A DNA stretch of 10,658 nt from CAZNLL01 sp964573885 (GCA_964573885.1 CAZNLL010000128.1:1-10658); one strand, 5' to 3'; counted from the stretch's first letter, positions 1-7,069 are shown. Numbers and translations: made by a program. The notes: generated from the letters alone by a model not told the origin.

Positions 1-665
1 AGATGGGTCAAGAAGTCCTCTTTCCCGGGCAGTTGCTCCCAGACTTGAGGGAGGAAGGTCGCCTGGTGATAGCCCTTCTTAATGATGACGCCATGGACGC
101 CCGGTTGGATCTTCTTTAAAAGATCATCGGCACTGGAATAGGCCAGAGGCATGGGTCCGGTCAAAATGCTGATTTCGATGTGAACCCTCTTCCACTCTTC
201 CTTGCTGAGAGGGGGGAATCTGGGATCCCGGAAGGCCGCGTTGATGGCGTTGACCTTGATCCCCTCAAGAAGCGATTCCTGGGGTACAATGTGTCCGATG
301 CATCCCCGCAAATTACCCCCTATAGTAAGGGTGACAAAGGTTCCCCGCTTTTCTCGAAACACGGCCGGCAAATCCTCATCAGGATACGCTGGCGCCTGGG
401 TGGAAAAAAGCTCGGCCTCGATGGTACTCCTTGCCACGCCCAAAAGGAAGTTGCCTTCACTTTGGCTTAGGCTTTGCGAATTCTTCATAGGCCTTTCCTC
501 CTTCCCTTTTTCCTCGGCCGGAGGGAGAGCGCTTCGGGTCGGCCCTTTTTCCTTGTCATGAGACCAGCTGTTATAGGCCAGGGATCCCTGGGACACGAAT
601 AGGAAGGCGAGAACCAGACAGGATCCCATGAGAGACCAAAAGACATGATCTCCTCTCCCCTTCAT
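1..665 (-). CDS. amrA: AMMECR1-domain protein (AmmeMemoRadiSam system protein A-like), 3' end cut by the window edge
   Basis: The reverse strand reads an open frame from ATG at 665 through base 1 with no stop. The AMMECR1 domain starts near residue 65 and contains the family motif LRGCIG followed by a conserved stretch ending in FRDPRFPPL. Only the last few dozen residues should be missing. AMMECR1 proteins usually accompany a Memo-domain protein and a radical-SAM enzyme; the biochemical role is unsettled and those partners are not in view. Residues 1-30 look like a signal peptide: K2 and R4, a hydrophobic core at about 9-24, then S-L-A before Y31. A linker of about 30 charged residues follows. 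A TAG lies 9 bases upstream of this ATG, so it is the most 5' possible ATG. A second in-frame ATG at 488 (residue 60) has a better ribosome site (AAGGAGG, 8 nt away) and would give a cytosolic protein. The family call is firm; the start is not. Confidence 0.85.
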   Translation of the reverse strand, partial: MKGRGDHVFWSLMGSCLVLAFLFVSQGSLAYNSWSHDKEKGPTRSALPPAEEKGKEERPMKNSQSLSQSEGNFLLGVARSTIEAELFSTQAPAYPDEDLPAVFREKRGTFVTLTIGGNLRGCIGHIVPQESLLEGIKVNAINAAFRDPRFPPLSKEEWKRVHIEISILTGPMPLAYSSADDLLKKIQPGVHGVIIKKGYHQATFLPQVWEQLPGKEDFLTH

Positions 666-796
666 CCCTTCCTATCCCTCCATCACGCAAGGTGACTCTC
701 TTTTTTCCTGTCTTCACCCCGTTGTTGCAATCGCAGCGAGCTCCTAGACATATAACTGAAGTAAAAACAGCAAGTTATGTCATTTTACATCCAGGG

Positions 797-825
797 TCTG
801 GATATCACCATTGGTGAATTCCAGA
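797..825. repeat. 29-bp near-perfect dyad inside the TIR-bounded unit
   Basis: Two nested inverted repeats share one centre at 811: TCTGGA (797-802) with TCCAGA (820-825), and TCACCA (805-810) with TGGTGA (812-817). Twelve of fourteen positions pair, with mismatches only at 803/819 and 804/818. It could be a hairpin of the element or a binding site for a dimeric protein. Confidence 0.6.
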
Positions 826-841
826 TTTCAAGCGTTAAAAG

Positions 842-873
842 CGGCATTTGAAGTCATAGAAGGCGAAATGCCG
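842..873. repeat. 8-bp stem-loop with an overlapping alternative stem
   Basis: CGGCATTT (842-849) pairs perfectly with AAATGCCG (866-873) across a 16-base loop. Bases 860-865 in the loop (AAGGCG) are also the exact complement of CGCCTT at 884-889, giving a second stem that competes with the first. On the plus strand the second stem ends in a short T run, but it is too weak to call a terminator. Confidence 0.5.
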
Positions 874-955
874 AATCCTTAAGCGCCTTTTATGCAACAA
901 CGGGGTTCATATCCCAGAAGGAAGTTCGGGCAACCAACACGAGGGCTTTGGCCAC

Positions 956-983
956 ATCATAGCTCAACAGGATAAAGTGTCAA
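956..983 (-). promoter_or_regulatory. Near-consensus sigma-70-type promoter reading toward amrA
   Basis: On the minus strand TTGACA (983-978) is followed after 16 bases by TATGAT (961-956), six of six and five of six matches to the -35 and -10 consensus. The expected start is near 949. The next minus-strand gene is amrA, whose first ATG is at 665, so the leader would be about 285 nt and would include the whole 716-906 unit. Transcription from it has not been shown. Confidence 0.55.
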
Positions 984-1026
984 CCTGTAACAGCCGCCGA
1001 TCTCCTCGATCATCATATACTACGGT

Positions 1027-2661
1027 TTACGCCCGAAGGCCCCCTTTGCCGAATATGAGAGAAAGCGCCCCCTCATAGATTTTTTGCCACTGCGTCTCCC
1101 CTGCAAAACTCTCCACATACACCTTGATCTTGGGTTCCGTGCCTGACGGTCTGACCGCAAACCAGGAACCGTCCTCCAGGATGGCTTTAACCCCGCCTAT
1201 GGGAACGCCATTACCCGGGGCGGTCGTCACCACATGGGCAATCCTCTGCCCTGCCAAAGTCTCCCCTTTGATAGAATCCGGACTAACGCCCTTGAGCAGG
1301 GCCCGGTGTTCTTCCCTGAGGGGGCCGTCGGCCCGCCTGTAAAAAGGATCTCCATACTGAGGGGCCAGGATCTCCCTATAGATATCCGCCGGGCTTCTCC
1401 CGGTCTTTGCCAGAATTTCAGCCGCCAGTAGGGCCAAGGCAAAACCGTCCTTGTCCGTGGTCCAAACGGTCCCGTCCTTTCGCAAAAAGGAGGCCCCAGC
1501 GCTCTCTTCACCGCCAAAGGCCACTTCCCCCTTTAACAACCCCTGAACAAACCATTTAAACCCAACCGGGACCTCATAGAGATTTCTCCCCAGCCCCCTG
1601 ACCACCCTGTCAATCATACTGCTGCTCACCAACGTCTTGCCTATGGCCAGTTCCTGTCTCCACTCAGGCCTGTTATTGAGGAGATACCAAATGGCCACCG
1701 ACAAATAGTGATTGGGATTCATGAGTCCAGAGGTGCAGACAATCCCGTGCCGGTCAAAGTCCGGATCGTTCCCCCAGGCAATATCATATTTTTCCGCCAA
1801 TGAAATCAGATTTGCCATGGCATAGGGAGAGGAACAGTCCATCCTTATCTCTCCATCGCCGTCAAGGGTCATAAAGGCAAAGCGAGGATCGATGCTGCTG
1901 TTAACAAGCTCCATATCCAATCCATACCTCTCCGCAAGGGGCCCCCAAAAATGGATGCCTGAGCCCCCCATGGGATCCGCCCCCATCTTGATTCCCGCCT
2001 TCCGGATCACCTCCATATCGATAACGTCGCCAAGGGAAGTGATAAAAGGGGTAATGAAGTCCCTTTCGTGGGTCGTGGCCGCCCGGCGGGCCTTTTGGTA
2101 GGGTATTCTTTTGACCTCAGACAGGTTTTCCATCAGGGTGTTTGCCCGGTCTTGGATCCACCCGGTCACATCTGTATCCGCGGGGCCTCCATGGGGGGGG
2201 TTGTACTTGAACCCCCCGTCCTGCGGAGGGTTGTGGGAGGGTGTGATCACCACACCGTCGGCAGTCCCCCCCTCTCCGCCCCGGTTGTGTTCTAAGATCA
2301 AATAGGAAATAACAGGGGTGGGCGTGTATTCATCCCTTTCGTGAATGACCACCTCCACCCCGTGGGCGGCAAAGACCTCCAGGCTGGTTCTGAAGGCAGG
2401 CTCCGAAAGGGCGTGAGTGTCAAATCCCAGGAAAAAAGGGCCCTTTATGTCCTTTGACGCCCGGTACTCGCAGATGGCACTGGCCGTAGCTGCGATGTGG
2501 CCTTCGTTAAAGGAGCCCTCAAAAGACGACCCTCTGTGCCCGGAGGTGCCGAAACTCACCGCGCTCCGGGCTTTGTCAGTATAATATGAGGAGACCAGCC
2601 TGGGAATGTTGATTAACATGGAACTCGGGGCGTTTTTGCCCGCCAGGTCATGAATAGCCAT
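1027..2661 (-). CDS. pgm: Phosphoglucomutase, alpha-D-glucose phosphate-specific
   Basis: This is a 544-residue phosphohexomutase, close to the length of the E. coli Pgm type (about 546). It interconverts glucose 1-phosphate and glucose 6-phosphate in the cytoplasm through a phosphoserine enzyme, linking glycolysis with glycogen, trehalose and cell-surface sugar synthesis. All signature loops are visible: the phosphoserine loop TPSHNPP with Ser142; the metal-binding loop DPDFDRHG with Asp299, Asp301 and Asp303; the sugar-binding loop GGEESAGAS at 383-391; and the phosphate-binding loop RPSGTEPK at 504-511. The ATG at 2661 is preceded by an AAGGA-type ribosome site, and the N-terminus reads like the family start. 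It is divergent from nth and upstream of amrA on the same strand. No truncation or frameshift is seen. Confidence 0.97.
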   Translation of the reverse strand: MAIHDLAGKNAPSSMLINIPRLVSSYYTDKARSAVSFGTSGHRGSSFEGSFNEGHIAATASAICEYRASKDIKGPFFLGFDTHALSEPAFRTSLEVFAAHGVEVVIHERDEYTPTPVISYLILEHNRGGEGGTADGVVITPSHNPPQDGGFKYNPPHGGPADTDVTGWIQDRANTLMENLSEVKRIPYQKARRAATTHERDFITPFITSLGDVIDMEVIRKAGIKMGADPMGGSGIHFWGPLAERYGLDMELVNSSIDPRFAFMTLDGDGEIRMDCSSPYAMANLISLAEKYDIAWGNDPDFDRHGIVCTSGLMNPNHYLSVAIWYLLNNRPEWRQELAIGKTLVSSSMIDRVVRGLGRNLYEVPVGFKWFVQGLLKGEVAFGGEESAGASFLRKDGTVWTTDKDGFALALLAAEILAKTGRSPADIYREILAPQYGDPFYRRADGPLREEHRALLKGVSPDSIKGETLAGQRIAHVVTTAPGNGVPIGGVKAILEDGSWFAVRPSGTEPKIKVYVESFAGETQWQKIYEGALSLIFGKGGLRA

Positions 2662-2727
2662 ATCTCTTTTCCTTTCCCCTTTTCTGGTGACTGGGCCCGG
2701 ACGCTCCCAGGGTTATCCAGGCTCTTC

Positions 2728-2756
2728 TTGACGATCATCCCTCTCTTGCCTATACT
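2728..2756 (+). promoter_or_regulatory. Probable sigma-70-type promoter of nth
   Basis: TTGACG (2728-2733) and TATACT (2751-2756) each match the consensus at five of six positions and are separated by the ideal 17 bases. The start would fall near 2763, giving a leader of about 77 nt before the nth ATG at 2840. A perfect TATAAT at 2786-2791 also lies in this leader but has no good -35 box. Confidence 0.6.
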
Positions 2757-2793
2757 CACCCCATCTCGGCCTCAAGGGCTCGCCCTATAATCA

Positions 2794-2822
2794 AGGATAA
2801 GCATAACATCTTCCGGCGGCAA
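2794..2822 (-). promoter_or_regulatory. Possible promoter of pgm
   Basis: On the minus strand TTGCCG (2822-2817) and TATCCT (2799-2794) are 17 bases apart, each four of six to consensus. It lies inside the nth leader, so the divergent transcripts of pgm and nth would overlap. The match is weak and other starts are possible. Confidence 0.3.
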
Positions 2823-2839
2823 GGTAAAAAAGGAGTCCC

Positions 2840-3481
2840 ATGGAAGGGCTTAAAAAAAGAAACCAAAAGGCAAGGCGAATCTTCAATATCTTGGATTCCC
2901 TCTACACCCATGAGAAAACAGCGCTTAAATACCGCTCCCCTTTCGCGTTGCTCATTGCAACCATCCTTTCGGCCCAGTGTACCGATAAGCAGGTCAATGT
3001 GGTCACGGAGAAGCTTTTTAGGAAATACCGCACGCCCGAGGACTACCTGAAGGCACCCATCAGCGAACTGGAACAAGATATCCGACCGACGGGGTTCTTC
3101 AAAAACAAGACCAAATCCATAAAGGGGTGTTGTCAGGGGCTGATCCAACTCTATGGGGGGGAGGTCCCCTCAACCATGGAGGAAATGCTCAAGCTGCCCG
3201 GAGTGGGCAGAAAAACCGCCAACTGCGTGCTGGGTGCGGCCTTTGACATCCCTGGTGTGGTGGTTGACACCCATGTGAAGAGATTGGCATTGCGGTTGGG
3301 GCTGACCGAGAACCAGGACCCGGACAAAATCGAGAAGGACGTGGAAGTACTCCTTCCCAAAGAGAAGTGGCGCCGTTTTTCAGACCTCCTCATCTATCAC
3401 GGCAGGGAAGTGTGTAAGGCCAGGCGGCCTGATCATGAGGGTTGCCCCCTCTTCTCCTTGTGCCCGTCAAACGCCATTTGA
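2840..3481 (+). CDS. nth: Endonuclease III, DNA glycosylase/AP lyase
   Basis: This 213-residue protein has the length and layout of bacterial endonuclease III, which removes oxidised pyrimidines and cleaves abasic sites in base-excision repair. The helix-hairpin-helix LPGVGRKTA (119-127) carries the catalytic Lys125, and VDTHV holds catalytic Asp143; their spacing of 18 equals that of E. coli Lys120/Asp138. The C-terminal iron-sulfur loop is altered: the usual C-X6-C-X2-C-X5-C reads C192-X6-H199-X2-C202-X5-C208, so the second cysteine is a histidine (codon CAT, 3434-3436). The ATG at 2840 has AAGGAG a few bases upstream. The gene converges on xth, which encodes an enzyme acting after Nth in the same repair pathway. 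The family call is secure; the state of the cluster is open. Confidence 0.96.
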   Translation: MEGLKKRNQKARRIFNILDSLYTHEKTALKYRSPFALLIATILSAQCTDKQVNVVTEKLFRKYRTPEDYLKAPISELEQDIRPTGFFKNKTKSIKGCCQGLIQLYGGEVPSTMEEMLKLPGVGRKTANCVLGAAFDIPGVVVDTHVKRLALRLGLTENQDPDKIEKDVEVLLPKEKWRRFSDLLIYHGREVCKARRPDHEGCPLFSLCPSNAI

Positions 3482-3541
3482 TCCAGGCCGATACAAGGGA
3501 CTTTGCCAAACCGGGGCTATCCTGATGAACCCCTCAAAGGC

Positions 3542-4318
3542 CTAAAGGTCCGTGAATTCCGCCACCAGAAAGGTATGATCGGAGGGCTTTTGAAAGGCCC
3601 GGGCCTCGGTGTCGATCCACACCTTGGCGCATTTGTCCGCCAGGGGTCTCGTGGCCAGGATATAATCAATGCGCCATCCCATTTTCCGTTTCAGGGCGTT
3701 GGGAACCCGGTAATCCCAGAAGGTATAGTGCCCCTCTTCGGGCCGGTGTTTTCTGAAAAGATCCACCAATCCCCATTCCAAGAATTCCCGGAAAAGGGCC
3801 TGTTCTTCCGGGTGGAACCCCACCTCACCCTTCAAGCCTTCAGGGTCGTATACGTCGATCGGCTCCCGGGCCACATTAAAATCCCCCGCCAATAAAAGGG
3901 CCCCCTCCGGGTCATATTGGGCCTTTATATAGGTGAAAAGGTCCTTGATCCAGCGGAGCTTGTATTCAAATTTTTCCGTACCTGGAGCAAAACCCTGTGG
4001 CACATAGATATTGACCAAGGGAAGGGTATCGGCCCTCGCACTGATAAAACGCGCCTCTTCCCCTTCCTCCTCGTAAAGGTGGGTCCTGGCATCCTCCAAA
4101 GGGGCCTTACTGACAATGGCCACACCGTTGTAGGACTTCTGGCCCTTGAACAGGCTGTGATACTGCATTGATTCAAACTGTGATGCGGGGAAATCCTTGT
4201 CCTGGACCTTGGTTTCCTGAAGGAAGAGGAGATCCGGCCCTTCTCGTTCTAACCAGTCTAAAATAATAGGGAGCCTGGCCCGAATGGAGTTGGTGTTAAA
4301 GGTGGCGATTTTCATCAT
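3542..4318 (-). CDS. xth: Exodeoxyribonuclease III, AP endonuclease
   Basis: This 258-residue member of the exonuclease III / endonuclease-exonuclease-phosphatase fold cuts DNA 5' of abasic sites and trims 3' ends in base-excision repair. Active-site motifs are in order: FNTNSIRAR with Asn8, LQETK with Glu35 (metal ligand), YVPQG with Tyr105, GDFNVA with Asp146 and Asn148, WRIDYI with Asp218, and PSDHT with Asp247/His248. It is the last gene of the tmk-holB-ricT-metG run. Its ATG at 4318 overlaps the metG stop by four bases (ATGA), and no strong ribosome site lies close upstream, so translation is probably coupled to metG. A second ATG follows directly at 4315. E. coli ExoIII is about 268 residues, so the protein is full length. 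Confidence 0.96.
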   Translation of the reverse strand: MMKIATFNTNSIRARLPIILDWLEREGPDLLFLQETKVQDKDFPASQFESMQYHSLFKGQKSYNGVAIVSKAPLEDARTHLYEEEGEEARFISARADTLPLVNIYVPQGFAPGTEKFEYKLRWIKDLFTYIKAQYDPEGALLLAGDFNVAREPIDVYDPEGLKGEVGFHPEEQALFREFLEWGLVDLFRKHRPEEGHYTFWDYRVPNALKRKMGWRIDYILATRPLADKCAKVWIDTEARAFQKPSDHTFLVAEFTDL

Positions 4319-6228
4319 TTCACCGGGCTGCCCCTCTCTGTATCCCGATCCGGGACCAGGAGGTGCACGCCGGAGCCGTCTTCAGCGGCGAGCACCATGC
4401 CCTCTGATTCCACGCCCATGAGCTTGGTCGGTTCCAGGTTACAGAGGACCGCCACCTGCTTTCCAATCAGTTCCCCTGCCGAATAATACCCTATCAGTCC
4501 CGATACAATGGTCCTTTCCTCCCCGGTGTCCACTTGCAGCTTAAAGAGCTTCTTGGATCCGGCGATGGCCTCGGCCTCTTTAATGGTACCGATCCGGAGG
4601 TCCAGATCTTGAAATCTCCCGAGCGAAATCCGGTCCTTTTGGGTTCCCACCGTCTTCTCCTTTTTCTCGTCCTCCTGGGGAGGGACCGGCACCTTCTCCT
4701 CAATTTCAACGCGGGGGAAAAGGGCGGCGCTTTTGGTTATGGGTCTCACACTCTTTTCTCTGCCCCACAACCTGAAGGCGTCCAATTTCAAGTCCCGGCC
4801 CTTCTTCTCCAGGCCCAGCTGGTCCTGCATCTTTTCGGCGGAGCCCGGCATAAACGGCCAAATGAGGGCCGAAATAATCTTGAGGCATTCTATGATGTGG
4901 AAAATAACCGTGGTGAGCCTTTTCCTATCGGACTTGGCCAAGACCCAAGGCGCCATGGTATCGATATATTTATTTACCCTGCCTATCACATCCCAGACCG
5001 CGATAAGGGCCTTGTGGAAGGCCAGTTCCCTCATCAGGCCTTCATAATGATCAATGAGTTCCAGGGCCTTCTCTTTTAGTTCCTCATCAGGGTTCTCAGG
5101 AGGACCCGGCTCCGGGCATTGGCCCTCGAAATATTTGTCCACCATGGTCAGGCTTCTGCTGACCAGGTTGCCCAGATCATTGGCCAGGTCCGCGTTGATC
5201 CTGGACACAAACGCCTCTTCGCTGAACTCCGAATCAAGACCGAAGACCATCTCCCGGAGCAGGAAATACCGAAAGGGATCCAGGCCGTAAATGTCCACCA
5301 GTTCAAGGGGTTTAACCACATTTCCCAGGCTCTTGGACATCTTGCCCTCGTTCATGTTCCAATAGCCGTGCACGTTGAGATGCCCATAGGGTTCAATCCC
5401 CGCCGACTTGAGCATGCAGGGCCAGTAAATACCGTGGGGTTTAAGGATATCTTTGGCAATGATGTGCTGGGCCGAGGGCCACAATGTCTTGAAAAGCTCG
5501 CCCTCAGGATAACCTAAGGCGGACACATAATTGATGAGGGCGTCGAACCACACATAAGTCACATAGTCCTCATCAAAGGGGAGCGGGATTCCCCAGTTGA
5601 GTCTGCTCCTGGGCCGTGAGATACAAAGGTCCTCCAGGGGTTCCCTCAAAAAGGAAAGGACCTCATTCTTGTACCTCTCAGGCCTTATAAAATCCGGATG
5701 GTCATGAATATATTGAATAAGCCACTCTTGATAGCGACTCATCCTGAAAAAATAGTTGGATTCCCGAATCAATTCCGGTTCAGTCAGATGGTCGGGGCAT
5801 TTACCATCCACCAGTTCCCGTTCCGTGTAAAAGCGTTCACACCCAAAACAATAGAGACCTTCATATTCACTGAAATAGATGTCTCCTCCTTCTTTCACCT
5901 TGTCTAAGATAAACTGGACCGTTTCCTGGTGGTGTGCATCCGTGGTTCTGATAAAATAATCATTGGAGATATTTAATTTGGGCCACAGCTCCCTGAACAA
6001 TGCACTCACCCGGTCCACATATTGCTTCGGACTCTGACCGGCCTCCTCCGCAGCGGTGACAATCTTATCCCCGTGCTCATCCGTGCCTGTGAGGAAAAAA
6101 GTCTTCGCATTGCAGAGGATATAGAAACGGTTCAACACATCTGCCACAATGGTTGAATAGGCATGACCGAGATGGGGTTCGGCATTCACATAATAGATGG
6201 GTGTAGTTACATAGAATTGTTCTGGCAC
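4315..6228 (-). CDS. metG: Methionyl-tRNA synthetase with C-terminal tRNA-binding domain
   Basis: This 637-residue class I synthetase charges tRNA(Met) with methionine for initiation and elongation. The HIGH-type motif HLGH is at 19-22 and KMSKS at 296-300. The zinc site has one knuckle: C127-X2-C130 and C144-X2-H147, the arrangement of the Thermus enzyme and unlike the two-knuckle E. coli form. From about residue 535 to the end lies an EMAPII/Trbp111-type OB-fold domain that binds tRNA and promotes dimers, joined by a charged, proline-rich linker. The start is GTG at 6228; the nearest good purine-rich ribosome site overlaps the stop of the upstream ricT-like gene and is about 15 bases away, so initiation may depend on coupling. 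The gap to that gene is 19 bases. MetRS next to tmk, holB and a PSP1 gene is a known conserved order. Confidence 0.97.
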   Translation of the reverse strand: MPEQFYVTTPIYYVNAEPHLGHAYSTIVADVLNRFYILCNAKTFFLTGTDEHGDKIVTAAEEAGQSPKQYVDRVSALFRELWPKLNISNDYFIRTTDAHHQETVQFILDKVKEGGDIYFSEYEGLYCFGCERFYTERELVDGKCPDHLTEPELIRESNYFFRMSRYQEWLIQYIHDHPDFIRPERYKNEVLSFLREPLEDLCISRPRSRLNWGIPLPFDEDYVTYVWFDALINYVSALGYPEGELFKTLWPSAQHIIAKDILKPHGIYWPCMLKSAGIEPYGHLNVHGYWNMNEGKMSKSLGNVVKPLELVDIYGLDPFRYFLLREMVFGLDSEFSEEAFVSRINADLANDLGNLVSRSLTMVDKYFEGQCPEPGPPENPDEELKEKALELIDHYEGLMRELAFHKALIAVWDVIGRVNKYIDTMAPWVLAKSDRKRLTTVIFHIIECLKIISALIWPFMPGSAEKMQDQLGLEKKGRDLKLDAFRLWGREKSVRPITKSAALFPRVEIEEKVPVPPQEDEKKEKTVGTQKDRISLGRFQDLDLRIGTIKEAEAIAGSKKLFKLQVDTGEERTIVSGLIGYYSAGELIGKQVAVLCNLEPTKLMGVESEGMVLAAEDGSGVHLLVPDRDTERGSPVK

Positions 6229-6247
6229 AGTCTTTCTCGCTCGCTCC

Positions 6248-7069
6248 TTATCTCGCTTTTTTCTTTGTAGTCCGCTCCCGGGTAAGATCCTGCGCCTTTA
6301 CCTCAATTTCCTCCCCTGATTCCAACTGGACGGTCAGGGTTTCTTTAAGAGCATTTTGGCGGATTACTTTGCCCGCTCCGTAAGCGGTAGTGACTCTCTT
6401 ACCCACCTTGGGGAGGTTCTTCTTCATCTTTTCGTAAAATTCACATTCATAGGTGAGGCAGCACATGAGCCTGCCACACATCCCGGAAATCTTGGAGGGA
6501 TTCAGGGAAATGTTCTGCTCTTTGGCCATCTTGATGGTTACCGGTGCAAAGCTGTTCAAGAAGGCGGTGCAACAGAGGGTCCGACCGCACGTGCCCAGGC
6601 CTCCCACCATTTTGGCCTGATGGCGGACCCCAATCTGCCTCATCTCTATCCTGGACCGGAATTGCCGAACCAGGTCCTTGACCAGATCACGAAAGTCCAC
6701 CCGTCCATCCGCCGTAAAGTAGACCAGTATCTTGCTCCCGTCAAAACGCCTCTCCACAGAGACCAAGCACATGGGCAGGGACTTCTCCTTGATCTTCTGA
6801 TAGCAGAACTGGTACACCCTTTCGTCCTGGTCACAGCTCCTTTCATACCTTTCGATCTCCTCCGGTGTGGCCAGGCGGAAGATCTTTTTAAGGGGGCGCT
6901 TAGGCGCATTCAAGGTCCTGCTTTGTGGCTCTGTGTAGACCATGCCGATGGCCGGCCCCTCATCTGTAATAACCATCACCTTGTCCCCCTTCTTCAGGAC
7001 AAAGTGCCCGGAATCAAAGTCATAGACCTTGCCATGGGTCTTAAATTGAATCCCAACGATCTTATTCAT
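6248..7069 (-). CDS. ricT: PSP1-domain protein, RicT (YaaT) family
   Basis: This 273-residue protein matches the PSP1/YaaT family by its N-terminus (IVGIQFK, then VYDF) and its cysteine-rich core: G-T-C161-GRTL-C166-C167 and G-M-C198-GRLM-C203-C204 with C209. In Bacillus subtilis the homolog RicT (YaaT) forms a [4Fe-4S]-binding complex with RicA and RicF that steers RNase Y processing of mRNAs. I infer an RNA-processing role here, but neither partner is in the window. The last 10 residues are very basic and could touch RNA. It starts 16 bases after the holB stop with no visible Shine-Dalgarno sequence, so reinitiation from holB is likely. The holB-yaaT-metS neighbourhood is the same as in Firmicutes. 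Family assignment is firm; the precise function is inferred. Confidence 0.92.
   Translation of the reverse strand: MNKIVGIQFKTHGKVYDFDSGHFVLKKGDKVMVITDEGPAIGMVYTEPQSRTLNAPKRPLKKIFRLATPEEIERYERSCDQDERVYQFCYQKIKEKSLPMCLVSVERRFDGSKILVYFTADGRVDFRDLVKDLVRQFRSRIEMRQIGVRHQAKMVGGLGTCGRTLCCTAFLNSFAPVTIKMAKEQNISLNPSKISGMCGRLMCCLTYECEFYEKMKKNLPKVGKRVTTAYGAGKVIRQNALKETLTVQLESGEEIEVKAQDLTRERTTKKKAR

Larger units (their letters stand above)
716..906. mobile_element. MITE-like 191-bp unit with perfect 14-bp terminal inverted repeats
   Basis: ACCCCGTTGTTGCA at 716-729 is the exact reverse complement of TGCAACAACGGGGT at 893-906. The enclosed 163 bases encode nothing convincing and contain two further dyads (797-825 and 842-873). 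Short non-coding DNA with perfect terminal repeats and internal hairpins is the usual form of a miniature inverted-repeat element. Target-site duplication is not clear: only a 2-bp TC repeats on both sides, which could be chance. No transposase is present in the window. It could instead be a paired regulatory site or a long RNA stem in the amrA leader. The structure is seen directly; mobility is inference. Confidence 0.45.
666..1026. other. Intergenic region between pgm and amrA, no convincing gene
   Basis: These 361 bases carry no protein gene that I can support. They hold an inverted-repeat-bounded unit (716-906), two internal dyads and a minus-strand promoter (956-983), each listed separately. 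One minus-strand frame stays open for 29 codons (979 down to 893, stop 890-892) across the promoter and into the right terminal repeat. It has no ATG at its head and no clear ribosome site, so I do not call it a gene. No T-rich intrinsic terminator is visible just after the pgm stop, so read-through from pgm into amrA is possible. Confidence 0.6.

Noticed and set aside
890..979. A 29-codon minus-strand frame in the pgm-amrA gap as a small gene.
   Set aside because: No ATG at its head, no ribosome site, and it overlaps promoter boxes and a terminal repeat. It is better treated as part of a possible repeat.
3482..3541. A stem between the convergent ends of nth and xth (GGGG at about 3513-3517 with CCCC near 3531-3534, flanked by CTTTG and CAAAG).
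   Set aside because: The pairing is broken by an uneven internal loop and no T run follows on either strand, so I do not call a bidirectional terminator.
4534..5517. Long plus-strand open frames opposite metG.
   Set aside because: They are antisense shadows of a gene with complete synthetase motifs, and the protein sequences are low-complexity and without domain features.
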